Assembly: GCA_945949085.1 (NCBI GenBank)
Contig: CAMFDJ010000028.1
Location: 1-35,049 of the forward strand
Source of the DNA: an uncultured Lachnospiraceae bacterium
Lineage (GTDB): Bacteria; Bacillota; Clostridia; Lachnospirales; Lachnospiraceae
DNA length: 35,049 nucleotides
Direction of reading: 5' to 3'
The translations under genes and the position numbers were made by a program. Below are positions 17,903-24,696 of the stretch, one piece after another (position 1 is the first letter of the stretch; each line of letters starts with the position of its first letter). A model generated the notes under the pieces. That model was given only the letters and a program-made list of their open reading frames with translations, was not told the origin of the DNA and did no database searches.

Positions 17903-18616
17903 TTACTGATTTTTATTCACAATCTTGGACTCATACTTTCCTGTCTCAATATCAATATATCTGACAAACAGGGAAACCTTATTCTCTTCATTCAGGCTGT
18001 TCCACAGAAGAGACGTGAAAGCATCCATGTCATCGGGAATCGCGATCAGTTCAGGCTCGCCCTCAAAGCTCGGCAATGGATTACCGTCACCCATATAGGT
18101 GTGGATGAAATGTCCTTCTCCTGCGACCGGATTCTCATAGGCGAATGTATAGCGGTTGCAGGCATCGGGATTGCCGTTGTTGCTCTTCAAGATAGACATC
18201 GCATAATTATACTGTCCATCGCCCACATGCATGATACCGGAGATACGAGGTGTGTAATTCGGCGCATCCGGCTCAAACTCTCTGGTGCGCAGTGACTGCT
18301 CAAAGGTCTGCTGCCGGTCCATCAGCTCATAGATGGTATCAGTCTGGTCACCGTTCGTCACAATCGTCTTATTGCCCATCACTCTGACAGGTGCGTAAAT
18401 GATCAGGCTCGGATCACTGAGCTTACCCGGATCAAATGCCTGTGTGCGGATACCCTCGCCGTCCTCCACAAAGACGCGGTTGCGGCTGTTCTCGCTTCTA
18501 CCCATAATAAAATAAGCGGTCACGGCATATTTTCCGTTTGCGCTCTTTCCAATAATGATACCTCTGCCCGGGTATGCATTGCTTTTCAGTTCATTCTCGA
18601 TGGATTTCATCTGCAT
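17903..18616 (-). CDS. purO: IMP cyclohydrolase, PurO type
   Basis: A 237-residue protein of the PurO/IMP cyclohydrolase-like family first known from archaea. It closes FAICAR to IMP, the final step of de novo purine synthesis. Recognisable parts are YPGRGIIIGKSANGKYAVTAYFIMGRSENSRNRVF at the N-terminus (positions about 18-52 of the protein), PDAPNYTPRISG, and YTFAYENPVAGEGHFIHTY. The start at 18616 has AGGAGG 9 nt upstream; an ATG two codons later is possible. It heads a likely operon with the stand-alone AICAR formyltransferase, so the two genes together replace PurH. Confidence 0.9.
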   Translation of the reverse strand: MQMKSIENELKSNAYPGRGIIIGKSANGKYAVTAYFIMGRSENSRNRVFVEDGEGIRTQAFDPGKLSDPSLIIYAPVRVMGNKTIVTNGDQTDTIYELMDRQQTFEQSLRTREFEPDAPNYTPRISGIMHVGDGQYNYAMSILKSNNGNPDACNRYTFAYENPVAGEGHFIHTYMGDGNPLPSFEGEPELIAIPDDMDAFTSLLWNSLNEENKVSLFVRYIDIETGKYESKIVNKNQ

Positions 18617-18657
18617 TTTCTGGTCCCTCCTGAATTTCTTTGCAGTCATTTAGGTTC

Positions 18658-18663
18658 ATCATA
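18658..18663 (-). promoter_or_regulatory. Probable extended -10 promoter of the purO unit
   Basis: On the minus strand TGCTATGAT gives a TGn extension plus TATGAT (18663-18658), about 42 nt before the purO start. The -35 region is weak (TAGCAC). Confidence 0.45.
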
Positions 18664-18724
18664 GCACATTTTACGGCAAAGTGCTATCTATGTTTTTCTT
18701 TTTCTGCGCCGGATTCTTCAAAAA

Positions 18725-18743
18725 GTGAAACACTGTTTCACTA
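18725..18743. promoter_or_regulatory. Perfect 19-bp palindrome, operator-like
   Basis: AGTGAAACA-C-TGTTTCACT is a perfect dyad centred on 18734. Its right half overlaps the -35 hexamer of the predicted lipase promoter. Short odd-centred palindromes of this kind are typical TetR-family sites, but no such regulator is present in the window. Confidence 0.5.
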
Positions 18744-18766
18744 ATTTACGCTCCGTGGGTAAAATC
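18738..18766 (+). promoter_or_regulatory. Probable promoter of the lipase gene
   Basis: TTCACT (18738-18743), a 17-bp spacer and TAAAAT (18761-18766). Transcription would start near 18773, about 75 nt before the lipase start. The -35 box lies in the 19-bp palindrome. Confidence 0.5.
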
Positions 18767-18846
18767 TACGTGATACTTGACACTTGACTTTTTCCGACAG
18801 AACCAGCAAACTAATGTTATACAAAATTCAGAAAGGATTCTGTCGT

Positions 18847-20304
18847 ATGTTATATCTTTTGTTATTTGGATTCTTTATATTACTCATTTTTCTCGATCTT
18901 TTCAAAAAGATTGATCTGACAAGACCTGTCGCGGCTATGCTTTATACACTGATTGCGCCGCATTTTCCGCTCTACCTGCTGTATCTTGCCTCTGCGCTTG
19001 ACCGCTCCGGCAAGATGCCCCTGTGGACTATGACCGGCGTGATTCTGTTTCATTTTTACTCCACTCTGCGGCTGCATATCACCCCCTTCCGTCACAACCG
19101 GACGACAAGCAGGCGGATCGGTATCGAATACGGCGGATATCTCCTTCTTAGGCTTGGCTGCATCGGAACGGTCATGCAGGTACTTTTTTATCTGTTTTTC
19201 TATATCGGAAATGCGGGATCTGATATGATAAAAATTTTCCCCTATTTCATCACACTGAACCGCTATTATCTCACTTTTGATATTATTTACACCATTATAT
19301 TTATCGGTCTGTTCCTGGTAAACGGTGCGCTTCGCATTCTGTGCACCTGCTACAGGCTCGGTATTGTCAAACGTATCCTGATCTGTTTGTGGATGTGGAT
19401 TCCAGTTGTCAATCTCTTTCTGCTGCATGCACTTTCCAGGGCAGCCAGAGACGAGTATGCCATCGCTTTGGAACGCCATCAAAGTGAGACGCTGCGCGTC
19501 GGCTCCGACACCTGTGCCACCAGATATCCGATCATCATGGTACACGGCATCGGATTTAGGGATCTGAAATTCTTTAATTACTGGGGACGCATGCCGCGTC
19601 TCCTGAAACAGAACGGTGCGACGATTTATTACGGACATCAGAACGCATGGGGCACCATTGAGGATAATGCCGCCAGGATTGCACAGACCATTGACCTGGC
19701 ACTTTCCGAGACCGGCGCGGATAAAGTCAATATCATTGCCCACTCCAAGGGCGGGCTTGACAGCCGTTACCTAATATCCCGCATGGGCTACGCAGACAAA
19801 GTGGCATCCCTGACCACGATGTCCACACCACACAGAGGCTCCGCACTGATTGATCTGTTAAACAGACTTCCCGATGGATGTTATCGCCTGATTGCCGGAT
19901 GTTTTGACAAATCCTTTTCCAAGGTCGGCGACGAAAAGCCCGACTGTTATCATGCGAGCAAACAGTTAGCACCGGCTTACTGCGAAACCTTTAATGAGCA
20001 GACACCCGACAGCCCATCTGTCTATTACCAGAGCTATACCTCCGTCATGCGCGGCATGCTCAGCGACAGCCTGCTGTCCGTTCCGTATCTGTTCATGCAG
20101 CTTCTGTGCCACGAAAAGAACGACGGGCTGGTCACCGTCTCTTCCGCAAAATGGGGCGATTTCAAAGGCGTTTTTGAGAATCAAAAAAGGCGAGGGTTGT
20201 CCCATGGGGATATGATCGATTTAAAGAGAGAAGACATCAGGGGATTTGATATTTTGGAAAAATACATACAGATCGTGGAAGACTTAAAAAAACGTGGATT
20301 TTGA
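18847..20304 (+). CDS. Membrane-anchored lipase/esterase (alpha/beta hydrolase)
   Basis: A 485-residue protein in two parts. Residues 1-200 hold about five hydrophobic segments (near 2-17, 28-50, 58-75, 99-120, 145-195). From about 225 a lipase domain follows: oxyanion motif MVHGIG (His233-Gly234), nucleophile elbow AHSKGG with Ser300, and a late NDGLVTVSSAKWG ... LSHGDMID pattern that supplies the Asp and His as in bacterial triacylglycerol lipases. The substrate is probably a membrane lipid or acylglycerol, by inference. ATG 18847 has AAAGGA 9 nt upstream; an upstream TTG at 18784 is less likely. It is a single-gene unit ending in a terminator that overlaps its stop codon. Confidence 0.85.
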   Translation: MLYLLLFGFFILLIFLDLFKKIDLTRPVAAMLYTLIAPHFPLYLLYLASALDRSGKMPLWTMTGVILFHFYSTLRLHITPFRHNRTTSRRIGIEYGGYLLLRLGCIGTVMQVLFYLFFYIGNAGSDMIKIFPYFITLNRYYLTFDIIYTIIFIGLFLVNGALRILCTCYRLGIVKRILICLWMWIPVVNLFLLHALSRAARDEYAIALERHQSETLRVGSDTCATRYPIIMVHGIGFRDLKFFNYWGRMPRLLKQNGATIYYGHQNAWGTIEDNAARIAQTIDLALSETGADKVNIIAHSKGGLDSRYLISRMGYADKVASLTTMSTPHRGSALIDLLNRLPDGCYRLIAGCFDKSFSKVGDEKPDCYHASKQLAPAYCETFNEQTPDSPSVYYQSYTSVMRGMLSDSLLSVPYLFMQLLCHEKNDGLVTVSSAKWGDFKGVFENQKRRGLSHGDMIDLKREDIRGFDILEKYIQIVEDLKKRGF

Positions 20305-20319
20305 TATCCACGTTTTTTT
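20286..20319 (+). terminator. Terminator overlapping the lipase stop codon
   Basis: AACGTGGAT (20291-20299) pairs with ATCCACGTT (20306-20314), followed by a T-run. The TGA stop at 20302-20304 lies in the loop, so the last codons form the 5' arm. Confidence 0.88.
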
Positions 20320-20410
20320 GATGTTTTTTACTGACAATATCAAAATAATTGTGCTATATACCAGCGAAATCACCAGCACACATCTTGCAATTACAAATCC
20401 AACAGTAAAG

Positions 20411-20491
20411 TTAATAGGAATATAAATACATGGACATGATAATCAACATAATCAATCCAATGATCAATAATACTACAACAAAATCTTCCAT
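20411..20491 (-). CDS. 26-residue hydrophobic membrane peptide
   Basis: A very short frame begins with ATG at 20491 and ends with TAA at 20411. GGAG lies 9 nt upstream. The peptide starts MEDF and then runs as one continuous hydrophobic helix rich in Val, Leu, Ile and Met (about residues 4-20), ending in SMYLYSY. That is the layout of a single-pass membrane microprotein. It lies 72 nt downstream of ybaK on the same strand. I do not recognise a family. It could be a toxin-like peptide or a modulator of a membrane enzyme, but nothing in the sequence decides this. Confidence 0.5.
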   Translation of the reverse strand: MEDFVVVLLIIGLIMLIIMSMYLYSY

Positions 20492-20563
20492 CTTAGCTTT
20501 CTCCGCCAAATCGAACTATGATCCGAACATGTATACTTTTACAAATTTAGCAATATTGTATCA

Positions 20564-21052
20564 TTATTCCACAATAATATCCCCGTACGTTCCCTGACAG
20601 GCTTTCAAGAGGTCGTCCGGTTTTAAATTCATCTGGCAGCCGATCTTACCGCCGCTGACATAGATATCCGAGAGAGCTGCCGCGGTATCACTCACCACCG
20701 TACGGAACTGTTTTTTCATTCCAATCGCGGTACAGCCGCCGCGCACATATCCGGTGAGGTTCGTGATATCCTTGACATGAATCATGGCGACAGACTTTAC
20801 ACCGACAGCCTTCGCCGCTTTCTTCAGATCCAGCTCACAGGCAATCGGCAGTACAAACACATAATGCTGTTTGTCGCTCCCCTCCGTCACCAGGGTCTTA
20901 TAGACTTTCTCATACGGCAATCCGAGCTTTTCTGCCGTCTGCATCCCGTCAATAAATTCCTCGCACTCATAAGACTGGTGCGTGTATGGTATTTTCATGC
21001 GGTCTAAAATCCGCATCGCATTTGTCTTGATCTCTTTTTCCTTTTTAGCCAT
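20564..21052 (-). CDS. ybaK: Cys-tRNA(Pro)/aminoacyl-tRNA deacylase, YbaK/EbsC family
   Basis: A 162-residue single-domain protein. Family members hydrolyse tRNA-Pro mischarged with cysteine, or related mischarged tRNAs, and so guard translation accuracy. The expected pattern is present: TNAMRILDRMKIPYTHQSYE at the N-terminus, YVFVLPIACELDLKKAAKA in the middle, and TGYVRGGCTAIGMKKQF, the conserved substrate-pocket loop, followed by DIYVSGGKIGCQMNLKPDDLLKA. ATG 21052 is preferred to an upstream TTG at 21067. It begins 7 nt after the preceding small gene ends, so the two are co-transcribed. Confidence 0.92.
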   Translation of the reverse strand: MAKKEKEIKTNAMRILDRMKIPYTHQSYECEEFIDGMQTAEKLGLPYEKVYKTLVTEGSDKQHYVFVLPIACELDLKKAAKAVGVKSVAMIHVKDITNLTGYVRGGCTAIGMKKQFRTVVSDTAAALSDIYVSGGKIGCQMNLKPDDLLKACQGTYGDIIVE

Positions 21053-21059
21053 TTTTCTC

Positions 21060-21245
21060 TCACCCAATAATCTTATACTGCATCCACTCGTAAATCAGAC
21101 GTGTGCCCTCCGCGATAGTATCCGGCAGGAGTGCTCTTGCAACGAGTTTTAATTCTTCATCAATAATCGTGCCGTCCTCCTGTGTCCTCTGCAGATGTGC
21201 GTAGTCGCCGTCAATGCTGTCTACGATATAATAAAATGTATTCAT
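21060..21245 (-). CDS. Small protein, DUF3006-like
   Basis: A 61-residue protein beginning MNTFYYIVDSIDGDYAHLQR. The VD-x-I-x-GDYA-x-L start, acidic middle and Leu-Pro-x-x-x-x-x-Gly-Thr end (LLPDTIAEGTRLIY) resemble the small beta-rich DUF3006 family, whose function is unknown. The start at 21245 has AGGAG 7 nt upstream; an in-frame extension to 21272 lacks one. It is 7 nt ahead of ybaK. The family call rests on pattern only. Confidence 0.7.
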   Translation of the reverse strand: MNTFYYIVDSIDGDYAHLQRTQEDGTIIDEELKLVARALLPDTIAEGTRLIYEWMQYKIIG

Positions 21246-21302
21246 TCTGATTCTCCTCTCATATCCTTTCAAATATTTTTTCAGACAGGTCGCTCATATG
21301 AT

Positions 21303-21557
21303 TCACTTCCCGCTTGATTCCTTCTCCATGTCGTACAAAATCCTGCTCGCCCTGCCGTGATCTTTTTTGTACACATAGATCTTATACTGCAACTGCCTTT
21401 CGATTCTGCCCGTCGGCATGCTCTGCTGCATCATAGGACCGCCAACTGTTTTGTATGTATACGGGATATCATTTTGCGCCAGTAGCTGACGCACAGCTCC
21501 CTGTTTTGCCATATCATACGTTTCCAGCAATAATTCCCGGTTCCAAATAGCGATCAT
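21303..21557 (-). CDS. Small protein of unknown function, 84 residues
   Basis: A strong GGAGGAAGG ribosome binding site precedes ATG 21557. The layout, an N-terminal helix (ELLLETYDMAKQGAVRQLLAQNDIPYTYKTV) followed by a beta strand and helix (YKIYVYKKDHGRASRILYDM), resembles DUF2007-type putative signal-transducing proteins. In those, a ligand-like loop joins helix and strand. I am not certain of the family. It belongs to the run of small minus-strand genes between the zinc-ribbon gene and ybaK, 17 nt after its upstream neighbour. Confidence 0.7.
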   Translation of the reverse strand: MIAIWNRELLLETYDMAKQGAVRQLLAQNDIPYTYKTVGGPMMQQSMPTGRIERQLQYKIYVYKKDHGRASRILYDMEKESSGK

Positions 21558-21574
21558 AAGCCTTCCTCCTCCGC

Positions 21575-21796
21575 TTATTCCCTGTCGTATCTCTCGCTGC
21601 CGATATCGGTGTACATATCCAGAAGTCCGATTGTCTCCGTGGAAGGTCTGCCATAGCTGTTACAGCACTTGGAAGAATAGACCTTTTCTTCCTTGACATT
21701 TTCATCTATGATGACACTCATTCTCCCTGCTCCTTTTTGCAGTTCACCGTCTAAATGCTTTAAGATTTCTTCTACCAGTGCATTTTCGTTTTCCAT
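21575..21796 (-). CDS. Small protein of unknown function, 73 residues
   Basis: The start ATG at 21796 has AAGG 6 nt upstream. The protein is acidic, opens with a helix (ENALVEEILKHLDGEL) and has two adjacent cysteines (SSKCCNSYGRP) in the middle, then GLLDMYTDIGSERYDRE. No family is recognised. An internal Met (MSVIIDEN) is a possible alternative start. It is 17 nt ahead of the 84-residue gene and probably co-transcribed. Confidence 0.6.
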   Translation of the reverse strand: MENENALVEEILKHLDGELQKGAGRMSVIIDENVKEEKVYSSKCCNSYGRPSTETIGLLDMYTDIGSERYDRE

Positions 21797-21885
21797 CTCT
21801 GCCCTTCTTTCCCACTGCTTCTGATCAGTGCGTTCACCTTTATGATTTCAGTTTCTATGATACTTGCTTTTATACTATTTACTCT

Positions 21886-22155
21886 TTATATCCACGCATA
21901 ATCGCCGCCTGTGATCGCAAGGCTTAAGAGCGCATCCATTTTTTCCACTTCCTCTGCTCCCTCTACGACCTGCAAGAGCTGTGCCGTATCAAGCAGATCC
22001 TCCAGTGATTCCCCCGGTCCGATCTCATAATCAATCTCCGCCTCGCAGGAAGGGCAAGGAATTTTTTCCATGGTCTGCAGACTCAGAAATCGATTACCGC
22101 ATTTTTTGCATTCATAAAATCCACACTTTTCTGTGTCATCCGGTACAAAGTACAT
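21886..22155 (-). CDS. Small zinc-ribbon protein
   Basis: An 89-residue protein. Cys16-x2-Cys19 and Cys34-x2-Cys37 (CKKCGNRF ... CPSCEAEI) form a rubredoxin-like zinc ribbon. The remaining half is acidic and helical (LEDLLDTAQLLQVVEGAEEVEKMDALL). ATG 22155 is chosen because GGGAG lies 8 nt upstream; the ATG at 22170 has none. Function is unknown. It is the first gene of the small-gene run that ends with ybaK. Confidence 0.72.
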   Translation of the reverse strand: MYFVPDDTEKCGFYECKKCGNRFLSLQTMEKIPCPSCEAEIDYEIGPGESLEDLLDTAQLLQVVEGAEEVEKMDALLSLAITGGDYAWI

Positions 22156-22223
22156 TTTTCCATCTCCCATCTCATTTCAGACAGCTGCTTATTTGCTGTT
22201 GTTTCTTCTCATATCCTACTTTA

Positions 22224-22547
22224 TCAGAAAAACACCTGAATGAAAACCATATAACAGACAGTCCCAAGCAAAATCGATAAAAACGTGTTATGCTTCCATT
22301 TATGCAGGAAAACTGTCACAAACACCGCAGCAAGCTCAGGGACTGCGTGATTGCCGGAAAGCGGTGTTACACTCTTTAGGCAGTACACCACCAGCATCCC
22401 CATGATGGCATAGGGCAGAACCTCTCCCAGATAGAGGACTACCTTCGGTGTTTTCTTCCGAAAAATCACAAAGGGAGAAAAACGGATTGCCGCAGTCACA
22501 AGCGCTACGACTGCTACAATCTGCGTCGAATGCAAGATATCAATCAT
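22224..22547 (-). CDS. azlD: AzlD-family branched-chain amino acid export subunit
   Basis: A 107-residue protein with four hydrophobic segments (about 8-26, 36-54, 68-84, 88-106), the usual AzlD size and layout, including the RFSPFVIF motif. With AzlC it forms an exporter of branched-chain amino acids and their analogues. Its start overlaps the azlC stop by 8 nt (ATGATTGA), which points to translational coupling. Confidence 0.9.
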   Translation of the reverse strand: MIDILHSTQIVAVVALVTAAIRFSPFVIFRKKTPKVVLYLGEVLPYAIMGMLVVYCLKSVTPLSGNHAVPELAAVFVTVFLHKWKHNTFLSILLGTVCYMVFIQVFF

Positions 22548-23349
22548 TTTTCACATCCCCCTTTTCCTCCGGAACTATTTCCTGTAATCGTCTTTCTTGC
22601 AACATTTTCTCTTGCAACGGTTCCCCCTCAGGTGCTTCCTCACCATGTGTCTTTTCTTGTGACAGTGTATTTCTTGCCAGCATCAGCGCCACGGTAATGC
22701 CGGTCATAGCCGGAATCAGAAAATCCGCAGGACCGAACAACAAAAGGCTGACAACCGAGATTACCACACCGATCATGGCAGGCAGATGCTGCTTGGTCTT
22801 TTCCCACTGCTCAATAAAAATGACAACGAACAGCGCCGTCATGGAAAATTCCACCCCGGCAGAATTAAAGGGAATTGCACTTCCGAGCAGCGCACCAAAC
22901 ACGCTTCCTGCAATCCAATAGCACTGGTCAAACAGTGACAGCCAGAAATCATACCACTGCTCGTCCACTCCCTCCGGAAGATCGGGTGCACATACCAGAG
23001 AAAAGGTTTCATCAGTCAGCGCAAAGATCAGATACGGCTTTTGCGGTCCTGCCTTTTGATATTTTGTCAGCATCGTTATGCCGTAAAAGATGTGCCGGAT
23101 ATTGACCATCAGTGTCATGATGGCCACCGTGATCAGAGATGCGCCGCTGCCAAGCAGGTCAATTGCCAGATATTGCATGGAGCCCGCATAGATTGTCAGG
23201 CTCATGACAAAAGCCCAAAGCCAGCTGTACCCCTTGCTCTGCAGCAGGATACCAAACCCTGTCCCAAGCACAAGATACCCTGCCATGACTGGCAGGGATT
23301 TCCGAAATGCATATTTGATTGTTTTCTGTTTCATTTTCTGATTTTTCAT
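22540..23349 (-). CDS. azlC: AzlC-family branched-chain amino acid permease subunit
   Basis: A 269-residue membrane protein with about six hydrophobic segments between residues 15 and 225. AzlC motifs include FRKSLPVMAGYLVLGTGFGIL and GASLITVAIMTLMVNIRHIFYG. It pairs with the overlapping azlD. The final 45 residues form an unusual Glu/Gln/Lys-rich hydrophilic tail (EEAPEGEPLQEKMLQERRLQ), probably cytoplasmic and variable. AGGA lies 12 nt before ATG 23349, rather far; an ATG five codons later is an alternative. The gene starts 47 nt after the cation transporter gene, so read-through from the riboswitch-controlled unit is possible. Confidence 0.9.
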   Translation of the reverse strand: MKNQKMKQKTIKYAFRKSLPVMAGYLVLGTGFGILLQSKGYSWLWAFVMSLTIYAGSMQYLAIDLLGSGASLITVAIMTLMVNIRHIFYGITMLTKYQKAGPQKPYLIFALTDETFSLVCAPDLPEGVDEQWYDFWLSLFDQCYWIAGSVFGALLGSAIPFNSAGVEFSMTALFVVIFIEQWEKTKQHLPAMIGVVISVVSLLLFGPADFLIPAMTGITVALMLARNTLSQEKTHGEEAPEGEPLQEKMLQERRLQEIVPEEKGDVKND

Positions 23350-23396
23350 CTTTATTTCAGTATCCTGCTTTTATTTCAAGGGATTTTTCCCCCGCG

Positions 23397-24284
23397 TCAC
23401 ACCTCATCCGCCGGGTTTACATGTACCATAATGTGTTTTACCTTGGGAAACTCATGCTCTATCATATCGTGTACCCGTTCTGCAATTGCATGTGTTTCCT
23501 TCAGTGGTTTGTTGCCATCTGCCTGAATCTCCAGATCCACGTAAATCTTATTGCCAAACACTCTTGTCTGCAGAAGATCGATTCCCATGACACCTTCCAC
23601 TGCAAGCGCATGCTCGCGGATGCTCTTCTCTGTCTCCTCATCGCAAGCCTTATCAACCATTTTGCCTACCGCATCCTTAAATATATCATAAGCTGCCTTT
23701 TCAATAAATACACAAATGATAAGAGAAGCAATGGTATCGAGAACCGGATATCCCATTCTCGCACCGATGATACCAATCAGAGCACCGATGGAAGAAAGCG
23801 CATCACTGCGATGATGCCACGCATCTGCCATCAGGGCACTGGAATCAATCTTTTTGGCAGCTCCTCTGGTATACCAGAACATCGCTTCCTTAATCACAAT
23901 AGATACAATTGCAGCAATCAGTGCCAGCATGCCTGGTACTGTGATATTCTCGTATGAGCCCGCCATGATCACCTTGACTGCTGAGACACCGATTCCAAGA
24001 CCCGTTACAGCCAAAACCGTAGCAAGCACGATCGCAGCCACACATTCCATCCTCTCATGTCCGTACGGATGCTCTTTGTCTGATTCCTTGCTTGCAATCT
24101 TTATGCCGACCATCACCACAATCGTCGAGAAAACATCGGATGCCGAATGGACCGCATCTGAGATCATAGCACCGGAATGGGCTACAAATCCCGCAATCAG
24201 CTTAAATATCGACAATACAAAATTCCCAATGATCGTATTGACCGAAACCCGCATAGCAACCTTCTCAAAATCTGTTTTTCCCAT
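23397..24284 (-). CDS. Cation diffusion facilitator (metal efflux), under NiCo riboswitch control
   Basis: A 295-residue CDF transporter that exports divalent metal ions in exchange for protons. Six membrane segments lie in about residues 15-190, and a C-terminal cytoplasmic metal-sensing domain in about 205-295. The transport site is carried by the two HxxxD motifs, H46-D50 (SDAVHSASD) and H157-D161 (ADAWHHRSD). ATG 24284 is favoured since AAAGGA lies 8 nt upstream; longer frames run into the leader. The 5' leader contains a NiCo-type aptamer with an overlapping terminator, so Co(II) and Ni(II) are the likely substrates, although CDF specificity cannot be read from the protein alone. Confidence 0.92.
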   Translation of the reverse strand: MGKTDFEKVAMRVSVNTIIGNFVLSIFKLIAGFVAHSGAMISDAVHSASDVFSTIVVMVGIKIASKESDKEHPYGHERMECVAAIVLATVLAVTGLGIGVSAVKVIMAGSYENITVPGMLALIAAIVSIVIKEAMFWYTRGAAKKIDSSALMADAWHHRSDALSSIGALIGIIGARMGYPVLDTIASLIICVFIEKAAYDIFKDAVGKMVDKACDEETEKSIREHALAVEGVMGIDLLQTRVFGNKIYVDLEIQADGNKPLKETHAIAERVHDMIEHEFPKVKHIMVHVNPADEV

Positions 24285-24349
24285 AAAAACCATCCTTTCC
24301 TTTCGCATAAAAGCTGTGCTGATGGTGAGTGATACCCGTGATTTTGGGT

Positions 24350-24380
24350 AAAAAAATACACCCACGTTTCCAGCGTTGTA
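24350..24380 (-). terminator. Expression-platform terminator of the metal riboswitch
   Basis: On the minus strand TACAACG pairs with CGT-ggg-TGTA around a 7-nt loop and is followed by seven T residues. Its 5' arm uses the same bases as the 3' strand of aptamer helix P1, as expected for a ligand-ON switch. Confidence 0.6.
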
Positions 24381-24464
24381 ACTACTGTCCCGCGGATGGT
24401 TTTAAATCCACTGTCGCTAGTGCAACCCGGCTCCAGGTGCTCCCGGCCTGATCAGTTTGTACTG
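24376..24464 (-). promoter_or_regulatory. NiCo (czcD) riboswitch aptamer
   Basis: Read on the minus strand, the leader contains in order ACTGATCAGGC, GAGCCGGGTTGC, GCGACAG and CGGGACAGT. These match the conserved core I recall for the NiCo riboswitch (CUGAxCAGGC, AGCCGGGyUGC, GGGACAGU) in order and spacing. In the known RNA a four-way junction binds Co(II) or Ni(II) cooperatively. The gene that follows is a CDF exporter, the classic partner. An alignment to the family model has not been run. Confidence 0.82.
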
Positions 24465-24502
24465 TAGCAATATGCAGTGCAAATTGTCATTTAGATTTTG
24501 TT

Positions 24503-24531
24503 ATTCTATCATATGTAAGAAAGGATTGCAA
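24503..24531 (-). promoter_or_regulatory. Promoter of the riboswitch-CDF transcript
   Basis: On the minus strand TTGCAA (24531-24526), 17 bp, TAGAAT (24508-24503) with a TGn extension. It starts a leader of about 210 nt before the CDF gene. Confidence 0.65.
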
Positions 24532-24550
24532 CGTGTTTTTTCCATATTTT

Positions 24551-24637
24551 TTGGTACCAAGGGACGGAGTAAGTGGTCCATTGGTACCTAGGGACGGAGT
24601 AAGTGGTCCATCCCCCGTCACTTTTGAGTACCAAAAA
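24551..24637. repeat. REP-like element with a duplicated 30-bp unit
   Basis: Two 30-bp copies (24551-24580 and 24581-24610) differ at one base; each contains GGTACC, GGGACGG and AGTAAGTGGTCCA. After the second copy, CCGTC and GTACCAA (to about 24635) are the complements of GACGG and TTGGTAC, so the unit folds into a long hairpin. The GGTACC-GGGACGG layout resembles REP elements mobilised by TnpA-REP (RAYT) transposases, by my recollection. Confidence 0.6.
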
Positions 24638-24667
24638 AGGACCGCATATTTGATATGCGATCCTTTC
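24634..24667 (-). terminator. Terminator of the butyryl-CoA operon after etfA
   Basis: AAAGGAcCGCATAT pairs with ATATGCGaTCCTTT around a TTG loop (24636-24666). On the minus strand a six-T run follows. T-rich sequence also follows on the plus side. Confidence 0.88.
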
Positions 24668-24696
24668 TCTTTATCATTGATTCTTACATCAATATC

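Noticed and set aside
18880..19743. Minus-strand open frame of 287 codons
   Set aside because: It is antisense to the lipase, whose catalytic motifs and hydrophobic segments are clear. Its own protein has no family features and no ribosome binding site.
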